A stretch of 64,000 nt of DNA, taken from positions 6,386,001-6,450,000 of the forward strand of contig OY756960.1 in assembly GCA_963580455.1 (NCBI GenBank), given 5' to 3'. Both the position numbers and the translations under genes were made by a program. Every line of letters begins with the position of its first letter. Within the stretch, counting starts at the first letter, position 1. This stretch comes from Euonymus europaeus. Its lineage: Eukaryota > Streptophyta > Magnoliopsida > Celastrales > Celastraceae. Under the pieces are notes generated by a model. The model made no database searches. It worked only from the letters and a program-made list of their open reading frames with translations, and was not told where the DNA came from. Positions 61,401 to 64,000 of the stretch are shown one piece after another.

Positions 61401-62210
61401 ATACAGATGGGACAAAGCAAAACCATGTCCAAAGAAAGCAGGTATAAAACATACCTAGAACATGAGATTCCGCTAATGTGAGACACACAAACTTCCCCCC
61501 AGACTTTAAAACTCTCTTCACCTGGTAAAAGATTCCCACTTATAAGAATTAAACTAAGAAAGAAAACTCTTCTATTATGCATAAAACTATAAGATGGATC
61601 GTATAAAAACTATGTAAATGATCAAGAAAATAGAGATTAAACTAAACCGCAGGTCACCTCTGATAAATATCGATTCCCCAGCTCGAAGCCGTGCTCAGGC
61701 TCCATCAAAGCATCCAACCCACCTTTATCAAGAACAATAACAAAGGTTTCATCTGTGAACTGCCAAAGTAGACACACTCAGTGAAGAAATAATCAACTGT
61801 AATTCATGTACAAACTCAAAAGTTGCAGACAACGTACGCACCTGCATCGAAGTCATGTCCATGATCCGCCAGCGCATATCAGGCCGTTCCCTTACATTGC
61901 GGCGGAGCATGTTGGAAATGACGACCTTAGAGAAGTCAATGTTGGTAATGTCTCGAAATCCAGCATCATAAAGATGCTCAGAAAGGCGGGAGCTGCCGCA
62001 GCCGGGAACAAGAATCGGAAGAGAAGAGGAAGGGGTGGTGAGGAGAGAGAGGAGAGTATGGCGAAGCTGAGGCCACTCGGCATACCACTCGAAGGAGTCG
62101 TCGGCGCGGCGGATGGTGAAGAATTTGTCCCAGTTTTCCTTGCTGGTGAAGTCTGTAAGGGTACTCAGGAGATCATCCTCTGATACCGCTCCCTTGTCTC
62201 TCTTGCCCAT
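37483..62210 (-). CDS. METTL13-like protein: two-domain SAM-dependent methyltransferase
   Basis: Sixteen coding exons on the - strand join in phase with GT-AG borders: 62210-61842, 61759-61658, 61521-61455, 60856-60675, 60427-60167, 53099-53016, 52910-52863, 52758-52694, 50058-50010, 48741-48486, 47264-47143, 46708-46628, 46548-46474, 38567-38374, 38285-38135 and 37680-37483. They give 767 residues. The N-terminal methyltransferase domain has motif [15 protein letters not shown] (about residues 67-80), NIDFSKVVI, and [12 protein letters not shown] basic linker (GKRKGSRKQ, about residue 485) precedes the second domain with [14 protein letters not shown] (about 539-552) and [12 protein letters not shown]. 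The human relative METTL13 methylates eEF1A with two such domains; plant homologues are about this length. Introns 5 (7.1 kb), 8 (2.6 kb) and 13 (7.9 kb) contain transposons. No coding break is visible. The exon 15 donor (GCG/GTCAGT) is the least certain junction. Confidence 0.93.
37829..37977. repeat. TA-rich microsatellite (TATATATG-type), intron 15
   Basis: Degenerate alternation of TA, TATG and TACA words, in the intron between exons 15 and 16. Confidence 0.9.
38568..40076. other. METTL13-like intron 13, proximal 3' part
   Basis: No gene or clear element. A stretch at 39070-39115 (TTTATTGAAAGGTACCAAGG) resembles one at 47560-47580 in intron 10, which suggests a shared short repeat. Confidence 0.4.
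40350..40566. repeat. 30-31 bp GC-rich minisatellite, about seven units
   Basis: Units of the form TCGCCAGAGACMTCC followed by CAGCAG/ACAGTG and CTCGCGACC repeat in tandem inside the hAT leader. Several overlapping open frames on the - strand in this area come from this repeat and are not genes. Confidence 0.9.
40828..41165 (+). pseudogene. BED zinc-finger N-terminus of a hAT transposase, truncated
   Basis: The ATG at 40828 opens a frame: [11 protein letters not shown], then [23 protein letters not shown], a BED finger with CNFC and HLAG...H. A GT donor at about 40967 and an acceptor near 41074 join it to [21 protein letters not shown], the usual continuation in BED-DUF659 transposases. After that the frame ends and the element closes; DUF659 and the dimerisation domain are missing. 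The element is antisense to the surrounding METTL13-like gene. Confidence 0.85.
41482..41832 (+). repeat. 5' LTR of gypsy copy 1
   Basis: 351 bp, begins TGATACGCCC and ends CTCTATCA. Matches the 3' LTR closely with small indels. Followed by AAGGTATCCAAGCC, the primer-site position. Confidence 0.92.
41859..42870 (+). pseudogene. gag of gypsy copy 1, broken
   Basis: ATG at 41859 with an early TAG near 41911, then an open frame 41925-42413. Family text: [16 protein letters not shown] and [16 protein letters not shown], retrotransposon gag. A zinc-finger-like [13 protein letters not shown] lies near 42787. Several stops follow. Confidence 0.8.
42930..46174 (+). pseudogene. pol of gypsy copy 1 (protease to chromodomain), broken, deleted in RT
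   Basis: Protease text [16 protein letters not shown] is near 42975. RT shows [23 protein letters not shown] near 44140, then a deletion removes the YxDD/FDD palm. RNase H ([18 protein letters not shown] near 44397) and the integrase zinc region (CDVCQRHKY) are open in one frame of 222 codons. Integrase core text [13 protein letters not shown] and [12 protein letters not shown] follows near 45055-45150. The chromodomain frame ([13 protein letters not shown]) is open from 45878 to a stop at 46172-46174, which is 76 bp inside the 3' LTR. Confidence 0.85.
43176..43563. mobile_element. 388 bp Tourist-like MITE inside gypsy copy 1, TTA target duplication
   Basis: TTA flanks both sides (43173-43175 and 43564-43566). 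Ends: GGGCAGTTGCAATGGT from the left and GGGCAACCACAATGGTTGCA from the right. The interior repeats TGTGTTTTGCTGATGTGGC-like words. No coding capacity. It interrupts the gypsy copy downstream of protease, so it is younger than it. Confidence 0.85.
46099..46452 (+). repeat. 3' LTR of gypsy copy 1
   Basis: Begins TGATAGGCCC just after the purine-rich GGGGAGGGTAT and ends CTATCA before GAATC. Confidence 0.92.
47265..48485. other. METTL13-like intron 10
   Basis: Holds a small MITE at 47743-47953. No other feature recognised. Confidence 0.5.
47743..47953. mobile_element. 211 bp Tourist-like MITE (METTL13-like intron 10)
   Basis: Ends GGTGTGTTTGATAAGAGGG and, inward from the right, GGATGTGTTTAATAGGGGTG. 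Flanks are TAT (47740-47742) and TAA (47954-47956), so the 3 bp target duplication is imperfect. Interior repeats GTAATCATTAC-type words in both orientations. Confidence 0.7.
48742..50009. other. METTL13-like intron 9
   Basis: About 1.27 kb, AT-rich. I see no gene or known element. Confidence 0.5.
50325..50410 (+). repeat. Possible tRNA-derived SINE fragment (METTL13-like intron 8)
   Basis: TGGTAGAGTTG followed about 30 bp later by GGTCACGGGTTCATTGAAAC and a T-run resembles the A-box/B-box head of plant SINEs. It is short and diverged, with no clear target duplication. Confidence 0.35.
51010..51722 (+). pseudogene. hAT transposase C-terminal fragment (METTL13-like intron 8)
   Basis: It begins within the end of the hAT dimerisation domain ([18 protein letters not shown], with a stop for Glu). 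The C-terminal tail follows, [20 protein letters not shown] and an acidic stretch ending in SGSDHD, stop near 51476. A 3' untranslated tail runs to GTGCGCACGTTTTTAAC near 51720, which looks like the right hAT terminus. The 5' part is missing. It belongs to the same BED-DUF659 class as the elements at 5.8-9.85 kb and 40.1-41.3 kb. Confidence 0.75.
51723..52515 (+). mobile_element. Ty3/gypsy chromodomain fragment, copy 3 (3' end of pol plus LTR)
   Basis: Pol C-terminal text ([12 protein letters not shown] near 51750, then [18 protein letters not shown] and [10 protein letters not shown] near 51900-51985) is followed by a degraded chromodomain ([14 protein letters not shown] near 52195). Next come a GGGGCGGGGGGAG polypurine tract and a 270 bp LTR (52246-52515) with TGATGG/CTATCA borders. 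The 5' part is cut off where the hAT fragment begins. Related to, but diverged from, copies 1 and 2. Confidence 0.8.
52246..52515 (+). repeat. 3' LTR of gypsy copy 3
   Basis: Starts TGATGGACC after the PPT and ends TTCTATCA. Confidence 0.75.
53100..53813. other. METTL13-like intron 5, part next to exon 6
   Basis: No feature recognised. Confidence 0.5.
53819..53945 (+). repeat. 5' LTR remnant of gypsy copy 2 with foreign insert
   Basis: Only the first about 14 bases of the LTR and its very end (near GTTGAATCTATTTA) are seen. The middle is replaced by about 90 bp carrying GCGTCGCC, GCCTTGCG and TTTTGCGCTTTTGACAACT, which resembles a hAT terminus. Confidence 0.6.
53963..54830 (+). pseudogene. 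gag of gypsy copy 2, broken
   Basis: It opens with the ATG at 53963 ([14 protein letters not shown]), matching copy 1. The frame breaks near 54175. Zinc-finger-like [15 protein letters not shown] lies near 54749. Confidence 0.8.
54900..57853 (+). pseudogene. pol of gypsy copy 2 (protease to chromodomain), broken
   Basis: Protease VLVDSGAST is near 55003. RT shows the catalytic motif [10 protein letters not shown] near 56045 and [14 protein letters not shown] just before it. A deletion follows LGHIISEKG, then RNase H and the integrase zinc region are open in one 231-codon frame (56216-56911). Integrase core ([25 protein letters not shown]) runs to about 57260. After the hAT-like insert, the chromodomain frame ([15 protein letters not shown]) runs to a stop at 57851-57853, 88 bp inside the 3' LTR. 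Confidence 0.85.
57277..57430. mobile_element. hAT-like terminal fragment inside gypsy copy 2
   Basis: Begins CAATGTTTTAAAAAGCGCGC, the same terminal form as the hAT element at 40085-41280, and continues with CGCCTCAGACTCGAGGCG-type repeats. No matching second end; a fragment or an imperfect excision remnant. Confidence 0.6.
57766..58131 (+). repeat. 3' LTR of gypsy copy 2
   Basis: 366 bp, starts TGATAGGCCC after TTGGGGGAGAGTAT and ends GTCTATCA. Confidence 0.9.
58137..60166. other. METTL13-like intron 5, part next to exon 5
   Basis: About 2 kb, AT-rich, no gene or recognised element. Confidence 0.5.
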
Positions 62211-62341
62211 TGATTGTTGACCTGTACGAGTTTGTACCAGTATCTACTTCCTAGGGTTTTGGTTAGGTGGATTTTAGGGAAAATATTCAAATAGAATGAT
62301 GCTTTAAAGTTCAAACCCGATGTTCAGGCATGGAACGTAGT
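62211..62341 (-). promoter_or_regulatory. Short upstream region of the METTL13-like gene
   Basis: Only about 130 bp separate the start codon from the LTR-like unit at 62342. Part must be 5' UTR, so much of the promoter has to lie in or beyond the LTR-like DNA. Confidence 0.5.
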
Positions 62342-64000
62342 GTTGGAAAAATGGTGGTGAACCACTATTTGACCAATAATTAATTACAACTAATTGAGTA
62401 TTAGTTAAATGTAATTTAGTGGGTTCTAATCTTCAATATGAAGATTAGATATTGGAGTTGAAAGGTGTCCAAAACCATTTTTTTGGTTGAATGGAAATTG
62501 ACTCCAAAGTGGTCATGTTAGACATGATATGTGCAAAATTAAGAGAAATGTGAGAATTCCACATTAAAGAATTGTGATGTATGTGATGGGTTTATAAACC
62601 CAAGTGTTGGATGTAAGACTTGGGCCCAAAGACACCCAAGCTTTTGTGATGGGCTTGCGTGTTCGTAGCCCATTTTGACTTATCATTTTGCACCGGCCCA
62701 CTACCTAAGTTCATTGTATGTGGACATGAGGATAATTCAAATTCAAAAATGTCCGTTACAATTTTTAAATTCACTTTATTGCTGGAATTTATTTGGCATC
62801 CTTAGTTTTAGGGTCGGTTTTAATGTTAGGCTCTATTATAAATAGAAGCATAGTGTAAGAAGAGAATACACTACGAAAAATTCATTTTTCCTCTCTTCTT
62901 CTTCCTAGCCGAATTCCTTTCTGAGAGTGCTTTCAATTTTTGGTTCGAACGAGCCTACCGGTATACCTGTGTCACCTACCGGTAGAAGGAAGTGTTGTAT
63001 CTTGGGAGGTGTTTGCCTACTTTAGCATTGACACCGGTGGCTGGGGCATTTCACCTTAAGGAGATTTGCGGTTCGCATACCTCACTTCAATCTCTTCGTT
63101 TCATACCGATCAGAGTTTTTGGTAACATCTTTTGTTCTCTTTCAATTCATGATATATGATATATATTGTTAATTGAATTTTATCTAATTATTGAGCTGTG
63201 CAATTTATTTGTGTTATTGATTAAAGCAATTGTATTAGCATGTCATATGAATATAGAATCCAACAATCTTAAGGTGAAATAACACATCCATTCTGATCTA
63301 TATGACATGCAAAATAAATTGACTCTGCCGTTTGTGTTTAATTTATACAATTACTTGGGTTATCTACTATTGATGCATGCTGTTTGCTTAAAATAATATC
63401 ATTTCTGAAGTTTGCATATTTGAACAATCTAACAACACTGTAGACTTGTGACTTTCGTGTGGATACAATCTGTTGATGCTGGCTTAACTCTTTATTTTTT
63501 ATTTTATTTTTTTTAAAAAAAAACTGTTACAGCAATCAATTAAATTGACAAATGGTCAACTTTGCATGCTTTGTGATATAATCAAATTGGCTAATATATA
63601 TATATTTAAATATATGTGTTGCGCGTTACTGTCATATGTGCTTTTGTCTCAATTAAAGTAATAAAGTGTGAGTTATAATGACATTACGTGAATTCAATTT
63701 TTAAATAAATTGATATTTGTTAACATACTATCTGCCAAATTGAAATAGTGTATTAAAATGAGTAAATAAAATTGATTTATTGCTGTTAAATATTGTTAAT
63801 GTGGACAGTTGAAAGTGATAGTTTGTATGCATTAAAGTTAATCAATGAAATTATTTTGTTGGCATTAATAATTGGTTAATCTCTCTTTATCATTACATAC
63901 GTTTGAAAGTTAAAGATATGCATTTCATGGTGTGAAACGGACGTTACTTTTGTATATTCATGATATAAATTATTGTCATTGATTATTAAAGATAATTGTT
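62342..64000 (+). mobile_element. LTR-like unit, truncated by the window end
   Basis: A TGTTGG start at about 62342, a TATA-like TCTATTATAAATAGAAGC at about 62832, and a CT-rich leader (TTCCTCTCTTCTTCTTCC) give the U3-TATA-R layout of a plant LTR, on the + strand. Two ACCGGTA-type words lie at 62958 and 62980. No PBS, gag or second copy is seen before the window ends, so the right edge is unknown. The DNA from 63150 on is AT-rich and holds no recognised gene. Confidence 0.55.

Noticed and set aside
61806..62183. 125-codon + strand open frame opposite METTL13-like exon 1
   Set aside because: It is the antisense shadow of a conserved GC-rich coding exon and has no recognisable domain.
37483..62210. 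The METTL13-like locus as a pseudogene, given the heavy transposon load
   Set aside because: All 16 exons are open, phases match at every junction, splice borders are GT-AG and both methyltransferase motifs are complete.

Overview
This window is nuclear DNA of a flowering plant, most likely a eudicot. It is AT-rich, has GT-AG spliced genes of plant type, and most of its length is transposable elements: hAT, PIF/Harbinger, Mutator-like MITE, Ty1/copia and Ty3/gypsy. I cannot name the species. Only two host genes can be supported, and both have open, consistent exon structures.

Host gene 1 (+ strand, 11.0-14.7 kb) is a NIPA-type magnesium transporter with eight coding exons and 319 residues. 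Host gene 2 (- strand, 62.2-37.5 kb) is a METTL13-like dual-domain methyltransferase. Its 16 coding exons (767 residues, all junctions in phase) are spread over 24.7 kb, because introns 5, 8 and 13 are filled with transposons. The three chromodomain gypsy copies and the two hAT fragments in these introns all lie antisense to the host gene.

Layout: 0-2.3 kb, 3' part of a RICESLEEPER-type hAT element with a broken transposase. 2.3-5.1 kb, degenerate copia remnant. 5.8-9.85 kb, decayed BED/DUF659 hAT element on the - strand. 9.86-10.53 kb, short non-autonomous hAT-like element. 10.5-14.8 kb, NIPA gene. 15.2-20.3 kb, Tat-lineage gypsy element with a second RNase H, lacking integrase. 20.3-23.1 kb, unassigned DNA with TA and CT microsatellites. 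23.1-27.06 kb, decayed PIF/Harbinger element with convergent Myb-like ORF1 and DDE transposase; the transposase is split by two different MITEs. 27.14-36.86 kb, a structurally complete SIRE-like copia element on the - strand (two LTRs, GACTT target duplication, PBS, PPT, gag, pol and an extra ORF after pol), inactivated by point mutations. 37.5-62.2 kb, METTL13-like gene with its intronic elements. From 62.34 kb to the window end, the start of an LTR-like unit only about 130 bp upstream of the METTL13-like start codon.

I found no convincing new multi-gene system. The most distinctive signals are: the clean target-site duplications that let nested insertions be ordered; a palindromic GAAGTAA/TTACTTC box that recurs in the copia U3 and its coding spacer; pol frames of one gypsy family that run on into their own 3' LTR; and the strand bias of intronic elements. 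Reading was by eye, so boundaries marked approximate should be treated that way.
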